A stretch of DNA of 64,000 nucleotides from Paraburkholderia tropica (GCF_900109265.1 NZ_FNZM01000011.1:62001-126000), one strand, 5' to 3'. Positions 18,360 to 27,577 are shown, counted from the stretch's first letter. The notes: generated from the letters alone by a model not told the origin. Numbers and translations: made by a program.

Positions 18360-18674
18360 TTATTGCACGCCATATTGCTGGATCACTGCGCCAAGCTGAT
18401 CATTCATTTGGCGCATTGTACGACGGATTTCTTCGGCTGGGAATGCTTCTCCGTGACGCACGCTGGTCTGCAAACGCAGCAGTTCCGAGGCGAGCGAGAG
18501 CGCCGCCATGACGGCGATGCGATCCTGGCCGCGCACGTTGCTGTGATTGCGGATCTTCGACATTTCCGCGTCCACGCGTGCCACTGCTTCGAGCAGCGCG
18601 CCTTCGGTTTCAGGCGAACAGGCGAGGCGATAGCTCTGGCCGAGAATGGTCGCTTCGATCTGTTTGGTCGTCAT
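18360..18674 (-). CDS. zapA: Cell division protein ZapA
   Basis: A 104-residue Z-ring-associated protein that promotes FtsZ filament bundling. It begins MTTKQIEATILGQSYRLACSPE, the typical ZapA N-terminal FtsZ-binding domain, followed by VARVDAEMSKIR and a C-terminal coiled coil (MAALSLASELLRLQ onward). Its ATG overlaps the stop of the upstream coiled-coil gene by four bases. Downstream lies the 6S RNA gene, as in many proteobacteria. Confidence 0.92.
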   Translation of the reverse strand: MTTKQIEATILGQSYRLACSPETEGALLEAVARVDAEMSKIRNHSNVRGQDRIAVMAALSLASELLRLQTSVRHGEAFPAEEIRRTMRQMNDQLGAVIQQYGVQ

Positions 18675-19021
18675 GCATTTTCTCCGTGGCGAGCGGCGTT
18701 GTCGTCGTCGGCGCTTTGCTGCGGTTCGAGCAGGTCGAGCTGATTGTCGCGGTCGGCGCCGGCGCGTGCGCGCGGCAGCTTTTCGAGGATCGCGTTCAGG
18801 CGCACCTGTGCGTCGTCGATCTTCGCCGACAGCCCATCGCGTTCGGCCTGCAGCGCGTTACGCTCTTCGCGCACCTGCTCGAGTTCCGTGCGCGTGGCTT
18901 CGCATTGCGCTTGAAGTTGTGCGAGTTGCTCTTCGAGCGCCACGCGTGCTTCGTGATGGCGCTGATTGATCTCGATCAGCCGCCCGATGTTTTGTGAGAG
19001 TGTTTCGAGTTCGTTGAGCAT
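18671..19021 (-). CDS. Coiled-coil protein, ZapB-like partner of ZapA
   Basis: A 116-residue protein, mostly one continuous heptad-rich coiled coil (residues about 5-85, e.g. ALEEQLAQLQAQCEATRTEL). It is Glu/Gln/Arg-rich with an acidic tail. There is no signal peptide or membrane segment. Such short coiled-coil genes directly upstream of zapA are a conserved pattern. A cell-division role resembling ZapB is an inference from context and structure, not sequence identity. A -10-like TAGAAT lies at 19046-19051 on the minus strand. Confidence 0.75.
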   Translation of the reverse strand: MLNELETLSQNIGRLIEINQRHHEARVALEEQLAQLQAQCEATRTELEQVREERNALQAERDGLSAKIDDAQVRLNAILEKLPRARAGADRDNQLDLLEPQQSADDDNAARHGENA

Positions 19022-19517
19022 GTGCTGCGTCCTCTAAAGACAGGCATTCTAGCGCGGATTGCGGCGTATTCCGATAATTGCGTCGTTTCCAGACGTAACA
19101 GCCCTGCTTCGTGCCTGCATCTTGCGTTTTTTAACGGTTGGCGTGTTGCGCGTCGTGCTGCGGGAACATATTTTGCCGGGCGTTGTCCGATGCGCGCTCA
19201 CGCTCGATCGCCACGTTTACGGCAATAATCGCGCTTTCTTGACGCTTGATTCGTACGCTCCCAGTACTTTTTTTGCGCGTCGTTTTATGTTGCGGTTCGC
19301 GGCAGTCAGTCGCTTCGTGCAGCGCGTCACGCGAAAGAGGGCGCGAAGTGCAGGCGCTCGAACTGCCGCGAGAACTGCATATGCGATGGGGAATCGGCGG
19401 CCAAACGCGCCGCGCGCGTTATAACATCTCGACATCTCAAATTTGCGACGCGCAACGATCGATACGCACGCGAGCGCAGCCACACTCCAGCCACGTCCGA
19501 GCCACGCCGAACCCAGC
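19022..19517. other. Intergenic region between the zapA unit and btuC
   Basis: About 500 bases that are less GC-rich than the surroundings, with divergent promoters expected. I searched by eye for a cobalamin riboswitch (B12 box, GCCACTG) and see none. Several open frames here have no family resemblance or ribosome sites and are treated as noise. Confidence 0.5.
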
Positions 19518-20636
19518 ATGCAAACCGCCAGTCCCGATGAACCGCGCCACGCGCGCGAACGCTCGACGCACGCGCCGGGCGTTCGTGTTGCGCCGCCGCG
19601 TCGCGGCATGCACGCGCGCCGCGCAGCGGCGATCTGGTGCGGGCTCGCGCTTGCGGCGGTCGCGGTGTTCGCGGCGTCGCTGCTGATCGGCAGCGTGCCG
19701 GTGTCGTTCGCGCAGGCACTGCATGCGCTGATGCCTTCGACGTCGCTTCATACCGCTGTCGCGAACGCGGCGGCCGACGACATGACCACCGAAATCGTCC
19801 GCACGTTGCGCATGCCGCGCGCGCTTGGCGGCTTCGCGTGCGGTGCGTTGCTCGCGCTCGCGGGCGCGCTGCTGCAGGTGCTGTTGCGCAATCCGCTCGC
19901 GGAACCTTACGTGCTCGGCGTGTCGGGCGGCGCGGCGGCCTTTGCGTTGTGCGCGATGATCGCGGGTCTCGCGACGTGGGCCGTGCAGGCGAGCGCCTGC
20001 GCGGGCGCGTTCGTGTCGATCCTGCTCGTGCTCGGTCTTGCGCGCCGCGAGTTGTGGCGCGGCGAACCGCAGGACAGCGCGCCGCGTCTGCTGCTCACGG
20101 GCGCGGTCACGGCGGCCGGGTGGGGCGCGCTGATCACCTTGCTGCTGACGCTCGCGCCCGACGCGCGTCTGCGCGGCATGCTGTTCTGGCTGACCGGTGA
20201 TCTCAACGGCATCGCCGCGCCGTGGCCCGCGTTCGCGGCGCTCGCGGTGGTGCTCGCGTTCGCCGTGCATGCCGCGCCGCGTCTGAATGTGCTGCTGCGC
20301 GGCGACGCCGCGGCGCAAGCGCTCGGCGTGCCGGTGCTGCGTCTGCGCGTGGGCGTGTATCTTGCCGCGTCGCTTGCCGCCGCCGCCGCGGTGACGACGG
20401 GCGGCACCATCGGCTTCGTCGGGCTCGTCGTGCCGCATATGCTGCGGCTCGCGTTCGGCAACGACCAGCGCATGCTCGTGCCCGCCGCCGCGCTTGCGGG
20501 CGGCCTCGCCGTGATGGGCGCCGATCTCGTCGCGCGCACCGTGGCCGCGCCGACGCAATTGCCGGTCGGCGTGGTGACGGCGCTCGCGGGCGTGCCCGTG
20601 TTCCTGTGGATGCTGCTGCGGAGGCGCACGCGATGA
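19518..20636 (+). CDS. btuC: Vitamin B12/iron-siderophore ABC transporter permease (FecCD family)
   Basis: A 372-residue inner-membrane permease with about ten helices, of the BtuC/FecCD family. Characteristic stretches are LRMPRALGGFACGALLALAG (helix with the gating loop), GGAAAFALCAMIAG and TIGFVGLVVPHMLR. ATG 19518 is chosen; an ATG at 19608 (MHARRAAAIW) right before the first helix and a TTG at 19443 are alternatives, and none has a clear ribosome site. It overlaps btuD by four bases, and the cobT-cobS-cobC genes follow, so the substrate is most likely a corrinoid, though siderophore transport cannot be excluded from the permease alone. Confidence 0.87.
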   Translation: MQTASPDEPRHARERSTHAPGVRVAPPRRGMHARRAAAIWCGLALAAVAVFAASLLIGSVPVSFAQALHALMPSTSLHTAVANAAADDMTTEIVRTLRMPRALGGFACGALLALAGALLQVLLRNPLAEPYVLGVSGGAAAFALCAMIAGLATWAVQASACAGAFVSILLVLGLARRELWRGEPQDSAPRLLLTGAVTAAGWGALITLLLTLAPDARLRGMLFWLTGDLNGIAAPWPAFAALAVVLAFAVHAAPRLNVLLRGDAAAQALGVPVLRLRVGVYLAASLAAAAAVTTGGTIGFVGLVVPHMLRLAFGNDQRMLVPAAALAGGLAVMGADLVARTVAAPTQLPVGVVTALAGVPVFLWMLLRRRTR

Positions 20637-21493
20637 GCGCCTTGCCGATCACGCCGTCGAGCGCATCGCCGGGTGCATCGTCATTACTCGCCACGCGCGC
20701 GCTCACCTTGCGCGCGGGTTCGCGCACGCTCGTCGAACACCTCACGCTCGACATTGGCGCGGGCGAAATCTGGTGCTTCGCGGGCGCGAACGGCGCGGGC
20801 AAAACCACCTTGATTTCCGCGCTCGCCGGTTTGCGCGACGCCGCGTCGGGCCATGTCGAAGTCGACGGCGTGACACTGCGCGACTGGCCGCCCGTGCGAC
20901 TCGCGCAACGACGCGCGCTGATGCCGCAAGACGTGCGCGACGCGTTCAGCGCGAGCGTGCTCGACACCGTGCTGCTCAACCGCTATCCGCATCTCGCGGG
21001 TTGGGGCTGGGAAAGCGAAGACGATCGCGCTGCCGCGTACGCAGCGCTGGCCACGCTCGGCCTCGAAGCCTTCGCCGGGCGCGACGTGCTCTCGCTCTCG
21101 GGCGGCGAGCGTCAGCGCGTCGCGCTCGCGGCGGTGCTGTGCCAGGACGCGCCGCTACTGCTGCTCGACGAACCGCTCGCGCATCTCGATCTGCATCATC
21201 AGATTGCGTGTCTTGATGCGCTCGCACAGTGGGTTCGCGCCGGGACACCGGCCGAGTCGACCGCCGACCCGCGCGCCGTCGTGCTCTCGTGCCACGATCT
21301 CAATCTCGCGCGCCGATTCGCGACCCACGCGCTCCTGCTCGACGGACGCGGCGGCTATTACGCCGGCCCCGTGCGCGACGTCTTGACGGCGGAGCGCGCG
21401 AGCGACGCCTTCGGCCACGCGCTGGTGCTGATCCGCGACGGCCCGCACGAAGCGCTCGTGCCGGCGCTCGGTTCCACGCACGCGCCCGGCTGA
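20633..21493 (+). CDS. btuD: Corrinoid/siderophore ABC transporter ATP-binding protein
   Basis: A 286-residue cytoplasmic ATPase energising the BtuC-like permease. Walker A is GANGAGKTTLISAL at about residue 50, the ABC signature is LSLSGGERQRVALA, Walker B is LLLLDEPLAHLD, and the switch histidine is in VVLSCHDLNLA. The ATGA overlap with the permease gene supports translational coupling. An N-terminal Ser/Pro/Ala extension of about 20 residues precedes the core. The matching periplasmic binding protein is encoded on the other strand at 24.1-25.0 kb. Confidence 0.9.
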   Translation: MSALPITPSSASPGASSLLATRALTLRAGSRTLVEHLTLDIGAGEIWCFAGANGAGKTTLISALAGLRDAASGHVEVDGVTLRDWPPVRLAQRRALMPQDVRDAFSASVLDTVLLNRYPHLAGWGWESEDDRAAAYAALATLGLEAFAGRDVLSLSGGERQRVALAAVLCQDAPLLLLDEPLAHLDLHHQIACLDALAQWVRAGTPAESTADPRAVVLSCHDLNLARRFATHALLLDGRGGYYAGPVRDVLTAERASDAFGHALVLIRDGPHEALVPALGSTHAPG

Positions 21494-21585
21494 TCCGCAT
21501 TGACCTGATTTCGCCCATCACAAATGATTCGCGCGCGGCGACAAACACCCACGCGCCGCGCGCGCCGAACGCTAACGAACGACCT

Positions 21586-22683
21586 ATGACCACGACGCTT
21601 TCCGATCTGCTGACCATCGAACCGCTCGACGTCTCGCTGCGCGACACGCTGCAACATCTGATCGACACCAAGACCAAGCCGCCGGGCAGCCTCGGCCGCC
21701 TCGAAACGCTCGCGCGCCAGCTCGGCATGATCCAGCGGAGCACGCAGCCGCGCGTGACGCGTCCCGCGATGATCGTGTTCGCGGGCGATCACGGCATCGC
21801 GCACGAAGGCGTGAGCCCGTATCCGCAAGCGGTCACGGTGCAGATGGTCGCGAACTTCCTCGCAGGCGGCGCGGCGATCAACGCGTTCAGCGGCGTGAGC
21901 GGGCTCGAACTCGAAATCGTCGATGCGGGCGTGGCCGCGCCGTTGCCCGAATCGGCGCAACTCGTCAGCGTGCCGATCGCACGCGGCACGCGCAATTTCG
22001 CGCACGAACCGGCGATGACGCGCGACGAAGCGGTGCGCGCGCTCGCGGCGGGCGCGGCGCGCGTGCGTCATCATGCGGCGCTCGGCACCAACGTGATCGG
22101 CTTCGGCGAGATGGGCATCGCGAACACGTCGGCGGCGGCGTGTCTGATGAGCCGTCTGTGCAACGTGCCCATCGACGAATGCGTCGGGCGCGGCACCGGA
22201 CTCGACAACGCCGGTCTCGCGAAGAAGCGCAACGTGCTGGCGGCGGCGCTCGCGAAGCACGCTCAGGTGCGCGAGCCGCTCGACGTGCTCGCCACGTTCG
22301 GCGGCTTCGAAATCGCGATGATGACGGGCGCGTTTCTCGAAGCGGCGCGTCAGCGCATGGCGATTCTCGTCGATGGCTTCATCGCGACCTCGGCGCTGCT
22401 GGTGGCCGATTCGCTCGCGCCGAACGTGCGCGATTACTGCGTGTTCGCGCACGCGTCGAACGAAGCGGGCCATCGCCGCATGCTCGATCATTTCGGCGGA
22501 CGCGAACTGCTCGCGCTCGATCTGCGCCTCGGCGAAGGCACGGGCGCGGCGCTCGCGGTGCCGCTGCTGCGTGCGGCCGTGGCCTTCCTCAACGAGATGG
22601 CGAGCTTCGAGTCGGCGGGCGTGGACGATCGCGCCGATCACAGCGCCGATCACAGCGCCAATACGCCCGGCGCAGGCCACTGA
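21586..22683 (+). CDS. cobT: Nicotinate-nucleotide-dimethylbenzimidazole phosphoribosyltransferase
   Basis: Activates dimethylbenzimidazole to alpha-ribazole phosphate for the lower ligand of B12. The 365-residue protein has TKPPGSLGRLETLARQLG near the N-terminus, FAGDHGIAHEGVSPYP, GEMGIANTSAAACL and GRGTGLDNAG, all family hallmarks. ATG 21586 matches the family start. The C-terminal tail has a small duplicated segment (DRADHSADHSAN). CobS follows after seven bases. Confidence 0.95.
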   Translation: MTTTLSDLLTIEPLDVSLRDTLQHLIDTKTKPPGSLGRLETLARQLGMIQRSTQPRVTRPAMIVFAGDHGIAHEGVSPYPQAVTVQMVANFLAGGAAINAFSGVSGLELEIVDAGVAAPLPESAQLVSVPIARGTRNFAHEPAMTRDEAVRALAAGAARVRHHAALGTNVIGFGEMGIANTSAAACLMSRLCNVPIDECVGRGTGLDNAGLAKKRNVLAAALAKHAQVREPLDVLATFGGFEIAMMTGAFLEAARQRMAILVDGFIATSALLVADSLAPNVRDYCVFAHASNEAGHRRMLDHFGGRELLALDLRLGEGTGAALAVPLLRAAVAFLNEMASFESAGVDDRADHSADHSANTPGAGH

Positions 22684-22690
22684 TCCCGCG

Positions 22691-23458
22691 ATGAATCCGC
22701 TCGCGGAACTGCGTTACTTCTTCACGGCGCTCGGTTATTTCACGCGCGTGCCGGTGCCGCGCTGGGTCGGCTTCGAGCCGCAGTGGCTCAATGCGGCGGC
22801 GCGTTATTTTCCGCTCGTCGGCGCGTTGATCGGGGCGCTCGCGGCGCTCGTCTATCTGGCGGCGCTGCGCGTGTTTCCGCCGGGCGTGGCGGTGCTGCTG
22901 TCGATGGCGGCGACGCTGCTCGCCACCGGCGCCTTCCACGAAGACGGTCTCGCCGATTGTCTCGATGCGTTCGGCGGCGGCTACACGCGCGAGGACGTGC
23001 TGCGCATCATGCACGACTCGCGGATCGGCGCGTTCGGCGCGATTGGCGCGGTGCTTGCGCTGCTCATCAAGTGGCAGACGCTCGCGGCGCTGCCGCCGCT
23101 GCGCGCGGCCACGCTGATGATCGCGGGTCACGCGGCGAGCCGTGCGTTCGCGATCAGCTATCTCGTCACGCTCGAATACGTGCGGCCCGAGGGCAAGGCC
23201 AAGCCGGTCGCGCAGCGCATGGGCGCGGCCGCGCTCGGTTGCGCGCTGCTGTTCGGACTGCCGTGGTTGCTGTGGCCCGCGTGGCCGGACTGGCGCGCGG
23301 CGCTCGTCACGTTCGTCGTGCTGATCGCGCTGCGCTATGCGCTCGGCCGCTATTTCGTGCGGCGCATCGGCGGCTACACGGGCGATTGTCTCGGCTTCGC
23401 GCAGCAGGTGTTCGAGCTGGCGATCTATCTCGTGGGGCTCGCATGGATCTCGTACTGA
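22691..23458 (+). CDS. cobS: Adenosylcobinamide-GDP ribazoletransferase (cobalamin synthase)
   Basis: Membrane enzyme that joins adenosylcobinamide-GDP and alpha-ribazole(-phosphate), the last assembly step of the B12 nucleotide loop. The 255-residue protein starts MNPLAELRYFFTALGYFTRVPVP. The acidic motif TGAFHEDGLADCLDAFGGG and the MHDSRIGAFGAIG segment are typical, with multiple helices throughout. The gene lies seven bases after cobT and its end overlaps the cobC start by 16 bases. Confidence 0.95.
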   Translation: MNPLAELRYFFTALGYFTRVPVPRWVGFEPQWLNAAARYFPLVGALIGALAALVYLAALRVFPPGVAVLLSMAATLLATGAFHEDGLADCLDAFGGGYTREDVLRIMHDSRIGAFGAIGAVLALLIKWQTLAALPPLRAATLMIAGHAASRAFAISYLVTLEYVRPEGKAKPVAQRMGAAALGCALLFGLPWLLWPAWPDWRAALVTFVVLIALRYALGRYFVRRIGGYTGDCLGFAQQVFELAIYLVGLAWISY

Positions 23459-24042
23459 TCCGCCATCCGGCCGTCGCGGTCGAGCCGGGTGTTTGCTACG
23501 GCAGCACCGACGTGCCGCTCGCCGCGTCCGTCGAAGCGGGCGCGGCGGCGATTGCCGCGCGGCTTGCGGCGCTCGGCGTGCGCGCGCCGCATCGCATCGC
23601 ATCGAGTCCGCTGTCGCGTTGTGCGGGGATCGCGGAAGCGCTCGCGCAACAGCATGAAACGCTTGTGCCGCAACACGATGCGCGTCTCGCGGAGATGGAT
23701 TTCGGCGCGTGGGAAATGCAGCGCTGGGACGCGATCGAGCGCGCGCAGCTCGACGCCTGGGCCGCCGATTTCGAGCATGCACGCGCGCATGGCGGCGAGA
23801 GCGTCGCGCAGTTCGACGCGCGCGTGACGGCGTGGTTCGAGGGCCTCGATGCGCTGGGACTGGCGCCGCGCGCGTGCCTGTGGACCGTCGCGCATGCGGG
23901 CGTGATCCGCGCGATTACGGCGCGTGCGCTGGGGCTGACGCTTGCGCGTTGTTCGAACTGGCCGCTGGAGATGGCCGCGATCGTGTGGCTACGCCGCGAC
24001 CTGCACAGCGGCGAGTGGCAACTGGCGCGTTGGAACGCCTGA
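23443..24042 (+). CDS. cobC: Alpha-ribazole phosphatase, histidine-phosphatase family
   Basis: A 199-residue phosphoglycerate-mutase-like phosphatase expected to remove the phosphate from alpha-ribazole-5'-phosphate or from adenosylcobalamin phosphate. The catalytic N-terminal motif reads LIRHPAVAVEPGVCYG (RHP instead of the commoner RHG). SSPLSRC holds the conserved arginine and VAHAGVIRA the second catalytic histidine. The ATG at 23443 lies inside the end of cobS (16-base overlap). It ends 35 bases from the convergent btuF gene. Confidence 0.9.
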   Translation: MDLVLIRHPAVAVEPGVCYGSTDVPLAASVEAGAAAIAARLAALGVRAPHRIASSPLSRCAGIAEALAQQHETLVPQHDARLAEMDFGAWEMQRWDAIERAQLDAWAADFEHARAHGGESVAQFDARVTAWFEGLDALGLAPRACLWTVAHAGVIRAITARALGLTLARCSNWPLEMAAIVWLRRDLHSGEWQLARWNA

Positions 24043-24077
24043 TCGATTCGTTGTTTTGAATTGATTCGGATGGCGAA

Positions 24078-24995
24078 TCAATTTGTCTTGCCGGTCGCGT
24101 CACGCACGCGCGCCTGATCGAGATCCTTGCAAAGCTGCTCCGCGCCTTGCGCGAGACGCGGACCCGCGCGCGAGAGCAGATCGCCGTCGATGGCGAACAG
24201 GTTGCCCTGCGCGACGGCCGCGAGTTGCGGCCACGCGCGCCAGCGGTCGAGCGCGGGCAAGGGCCGATCCGGCGCGGTCGCGCCCGGCGAGGCGGTCACG
24301 ATCGCCTCGGGATTCGCGGCGAGCACGGCTTCGGTCGAGAGCGTCGGGACGGGCGGGCGCAGCGCGGCGAACACATTGCGGCCGCCACAGAGCGTGATGG
24401 CATCGCTGATGATCTGCTCGCCGTTGATCGTCATGAGCGGCTGATCCCAGACTTCATAGAACACGCGCACGGGCGCGCGCTGCGCGTAGCGTGTGCGCAG
24501 TTGCGCGATGTCGCGGCGATAGGCGTCGGCGGCGGCCCGCGCGGCGGTGTCGGTGCCGAACAGCGTGCCGAGCCGTGTCAGCGATGTGGCCACGTCGTCG
24601 AGACGATGCGGCTCGCTGAAGAATAGCGGGATATGCAGGTCGCGCAGGCGATCGATCTGCTGCTGCGCGTTGCCGTGCCGCCAGACCACGATCAGGTCGG
24701 GCTTGAGCGCGGCGATGCGTTCGAGGTCGAGCGCGCGATTGTCGCCGATGTGCGGGACCTTCAGCGCGGCGGGCGGGTAATCGCTATAACTCACGGTGCC
24801 GACGAGCTTCGCGCCGCCGCCTGCTGCGTAGATCAATTCGGTGGCGTGCGGCGCGAGGCTGATCACGCGCTGCGCGGGCGCGTCGAGCGTGACGGTGTTG
24901 CCGGCGTCGTCGGTGGCGCTGACGCCGGCGTGCGCCGTACCGATTGAACACGCGACGCACGCGGCGTACGCGATGAAGGCGGCGAAGCGGCGCAT
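24078..24995 (-). CDS. btuF: Cobalamin-binding periplasmic protein
   Basis: A 305-residue class III solute-binding protein that would deliver corrinoids to BtuCD. The signal peptide is MRRFAAFIAYAACVACSIGT with a cut near AHA-GV. The mature part has RVISLAPHATELIYAAGGG, LKPDLIVVWRHGN and WDQPLMTINGEQIISDAI, typical of BtuF. Its ATG overlaps the stop of the upstream decarboxylase by one base (TGATG on the minus strand), so it is last in the cobU-cbiB-cobD-btuF run. Confidence 0.92.
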   Translation of the reverse strand: MRRFAAFIAYAACVACSIGTAHAGVSATDDAGNTVTLDAPAQRVISLAPHATELIYAAGGGAKLVGTVSYSDYPPAALKVPHIGDNRALDLERIAALKPDLIVVWRHGNAQQQIDRLRDLHIPLFFSEPHRLDDVATSLTRLGTLFGTDTAARAAADAYRRDIAQLRTRYAQRAPVRVFYEVWDQPLMTINGEQIISDAITLCGGRNVFAALRPPVPTLSTEAVLAANPEAIVTASPGATAPDRPLPALDRWRAWPQLAAVAQGNLFAIDGDLLSRAGPRLAQGAEQLCKDLDQARVRDATGKTN

Positions 24996-26086
24996 CAGCG
25001 CGACGCCTCCAGCGTGGCCATCGCGTGACCCAGCGCGATCTCGAAGCGCTGCCATTCTTCCTCCGATGGGGGCAGCCCGAAGCGCAGGCTCGCGGGTGCG
25101 TCGAAGCGGCGCGTCCACACCGCATGGCGGGCGAGCGCGTCCTGCAATGGCGCGGCGCGCGGGTCGTCGATCCACGCGAACAGCGGCGTGGCGCGCGGCG
25201 CGAAACCGTGCGCGCGCAGCAGGGCGGCGAGCCTTGCGCCCTCGCGCGCGAGTTGCTCGCGCATCGCGTGTTGCCACGCGGTATCGGCGAAAGCGTGCAT
25301 GACGGCATGACGCGCGGGGCCGTTCACCGTCCACGCGCCCAGCCGTTCGCGCAAGGCCGCGAGCAGCGCGGGCTGCGCGAGCGCGAAACCGCAGCGCGCG
25401 CCCGCGAGACCGAAGAACTTGCCCGGCGAGCGCAGCACCACGAGGCCCGCGCGATCGGTGGCGTTCGCGAGCGAGCGCGCGGACGTGTCGGCGAACGCAT
25501 CCGCGAAGGTTTCGTCGACGATCAACGTGCCGCCGCGCGCGGCGAGTTGCGCGTGCCAGCGCAGCAGCGTGTCGCGGTCGATCAATGCGGCGGTGGGATT
25601 GTTCGGATTCACGACGACGGCGTGCGTCGCGTCGGCGGGGAGATCGGCGTGCGTGACGTCGAGCGGCACGACTGTGTGACCGGCCTGCGCGAAGGCGGGC
25701 GCGTACTCGCCATACGTGAGCGGCGCGATGGCCACGCGCGCGCGCGGCGACAGGGCAGGCAGCAGGGCAGGCAGCAACGCGGGCAGCGCGCGGATCGCGG
25801 CCTGGCTGCCCGCGACCGGCAGCACGTGCGCGGCGTCGGGCGCGCCGTAGTAACGCGCGGCGCAGTCGGCGAGACCGTCGCCATCCTCGGGCAAGCGCCG
25901 CCACGCCGAAGCGGGCACGGGCGGCACCGGATAGCCATGCGGATTGATGCCCGTCGAGAGATCGATCCACGTTTCCCATGCGATGCCGTAGCGGCGCGCC
26001 GCCTCGTGCAGATTGCCGCCGTGCGCGATCGTGCGCGCTACGGTGTCGGTTGTCGTCGTCGTCGAAGTCATGGATGGCTCAGACAT
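24995..26086 (-). CDS. cobD: Threonine-phosphate decarboxylase (cobalamin biosynthesis)
   Basis: PLP enzyme making (R)-1-aminopropan-2-yl phosphate, the linker of the B12 nucleotide loop; named CobD in Salmonella and CobC in Pseudomonas. The 363-residue class-I aminotransferase fold is seen in TGINPHGYPVPPV, VVVNPNNPTA, DETFADAF and the lysine region SPGKFFGLAGARCGF. ATG 26086 (MSEPSMTSTT) overlaps the end of cbiB by eight bases; the ATG five codons later is also possible. Confidence 0.92.
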   Translation of the reverse strand: MSEPSMTSTTTTTDTVARTIAHGGNLHEAARRYGIAWETWIDLSTGINPHGYPVPPVPASAWRRLPEDGDGLADCAARYYGAPDAAHVLPVAGSQAAIRALPALLPALLPALSPRARVAIAPLTYGEYAPAFAQAGHTVVPLDVTHADLPADATHAVVVNPNNPTAALIDRDTLLRWHAQLAARGGTLIVDETFADAFADTSARSLANATDRAGLVVLRSPGKFFGLAGARCGFALAQPALLAALRERLGAWTVNGPARHAVMHAFADTAWQHAMREQLAREGARLAALLRAHGFAPRATPLFAWIDDPRAAPLQDALARHAVWTRRFDAPASLRFGLPPSEEEWQRFEIALGHAMATLEASR

Positions 26087-27020
26087 GGGTCGCCACGTTC
26101 ACGAAAGCCAGCGCGACGATCACGGCGAGCCACAGCAGCGTGGTGCGCTCGACGAGGCGCAAGGCGGCGTCGACATCCTGCGCGCGCGGCGGCGAACCCG
26201 CGCCGAGCGCGGGACGCTCCTCGATCGCGCCGTGATAGACGGCCGCGCCGCCGAGCAGCACGTTCAGGCTGCCCGCGCCCGCCGCCATCACCGGACCGGC
26301 GTTCGGGCTGTCCCAGCGCGGCGCCTGTTCGCGCCAGCAGCGCAGCGCGACGCGCGTGTCGCCGAGCAGCGCGTAGCTCAGCGCGGTGAGGCGCGCGGGC
26401 GCGAAGTTGAGCACGTCGTCGATGCGCGCGGCGGCCCAGCCGAAGCGCAGGAAACGCGGCGTGCGGTAACCCCACATCGCGTCGAGCGTGTTGGCGAGCC
26501 GGAACGCCAGCGCGCCCGGTCCGCCCGCGAGCGCGAACCAGAACAGCGCGCCGAAGATCGCGTCGTTGCCGTTTTCGAGCGCCGATTCGCAGGCCGCGCG
26601 CGAGAGCGCGGTGGCGTCGGCTTGGGCGGTGTCGCGCGAGACGATGCGCGCCGTCAGTTCGCGCGCGGCGGCCAGATCGCGCTGCGCGAGCGCGCGGGCG
26701 ATGGGCGCGATGTGTTCTTCGAGGCTGCGCGCGCCGAGCGCGAACCACAGCAGCGCGACGTGCAGCGCCCAGGCGAGCGGCCAGGGCAGCAGCGCGCACA
26801 GCAGCAGGGCGATCAGCACCGGCGGCGCGACAGCGGCGAGCCACGCGACGAGTCCGAGCGGACGTCCGCGCCGGCCCGTGTTGAAGCGTTTTTCGAGGCG
26901 TTGGGCGTAGTTGCCGAAGGCGATCAGCGGATGCGCGCGGCGCGGTTCGCCGAACCAGCGGTCGACGGCGACGCCGGCGACGGCGAGGGCGGCGGTGACG
27001 GGCAGGCTCAGCATCGTCAT
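26079..27020 (-). CDS. cbiB: Adenosylcobinamide-phosphate synthase
   Basis: Membrane enzyme attaching the aminopropanol linker to adenosylcobyric acid. The 313-residue protein has the family start VDRWFGEPRRAHPLIAFGNY, several helices, and the motifs SRAACESALENGNDAIFG and NTLDAMWGYRTPRF. It overlaps cobU by four bases upstream and cobD by eight bases downstream. Pseudomonas nomenclature calls this CobD, which should not be confused with the decarboxylase next to it. Confidence 0.94.
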   Translation of the reverse strand: MTMLSLPVTAALAVAGVAVDRWFGEPRRAHPLIAFGNYAQRLEKRFNTGRRGRPLGLVAWLAAVAPPVLIALLLCALLPWPLAWALHVALLWFALGARSLEEHIAPIARALAQRDLAAARELTARIVSRDTAQADATALSRAACESALENGNDAIFGALFWFALAGGPGALAFRLANTLDAMWGYRTPRFLRFGWAAARIDDVLNFAPARLTALSYALLGDTRVALRCWREQAPRWDSPNAGPVMAAGAGSLNVLLGGAAVYHGAIEERPALGAGSPPRAQDVDAALRLVERTTLLWLAVIVALAFVNVATHV

Positions 27021-27577
27021 GCTCGCGGCGCCTTGAGCACGAGCGGCAGGCCGGCGGCGACGAGCGTCGCGCGGTCGGCGAGCGCGGCGATGCGCTGGTT
27101 CAGGCGACCCAGTTCGTCGACGTAGAGGCGCGTGGCCGCGCCCATCGGCACCACGCCCATGCCGATCTCGTTGCTGACCACCAGCACCGTGCCTTGCGCG
27201 CGCTCGCAGGCGGCGGCGAACGCGTCGAGGCGCGCTTGCCAGTCGGCGCGCGGCGCGTCGGAGCCGGGCGGGCAGAGCAGATTCGCGAGCCAGAGCGTGA
27301 GGCAGTCGATCAGCACGCAGTGACCGGGCGCGGCATGCGCGTCCAGCGCTTGGGCGAGGGCCAGCGGCGCGGCGGCGAAGCCCCAGTGCGCGGGGCGGCG
27401 CGCCTGGTGATGCGCGATGCGCGCGGCGAATTCGGCGTCGGCGTGCGCGCCCGTTGGCGTGGCCGCCGTGGCGATGTAGGTGACCGGCAGGCCGCTGTCG
27501 GCCGCGAGGCGTTCGGCGTGCGCGCTCTTGCCCGAGCGCGCGCCGCCGACGATGAAGGTGAGGTCGCGCGAAATCAT
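27017..27577 (-). CDS. cobU: Adenosylcobinamide kinase / adenosylcobinamide-phosphate guanylyltransferase
   Basis: A bifunctional 186-residue enzyme (CobU/CobP) that phosphorylates adenosylcobinamide and then adds GMP. The P-loop is FIVGGARSGKSAHAERLA near the N-terminus. VLIDCLTLWLANLL and VSNEIGMGVVPMG are signature stretches. The start is ATG 27577; the frame stays open far upstream only as an antisense shadow of cobQ. It leads the minus-strand cob block and is divergent from cobQ across 156 bases containing a strong hairpin. Confidence 0.94.
   Translation of the reverse strand: MISRDLTFIVGGARSGKSAHAERLAADSGLPVTYIATAATPTGAHADAEFAARIAHHQARRPAHWGFAAAPLALAQALDAHAAPGHCVLIDCLTLWLANLLCPPGSDAPRADWQARLDAFAAACERAQGTVLVVSNEIGMGVVPMGAATRLYVDELGRLNQRIAALADRATLVAAGLPLVLKAPRA

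Noticed and set aside
19022..19517. Cobalamin riboswitch upstream of btuC
   Set aside because: Looked for the B12 box and GCCACTG core; none found by eye. Kept as a finding that it appears absent, pending a covariance search.
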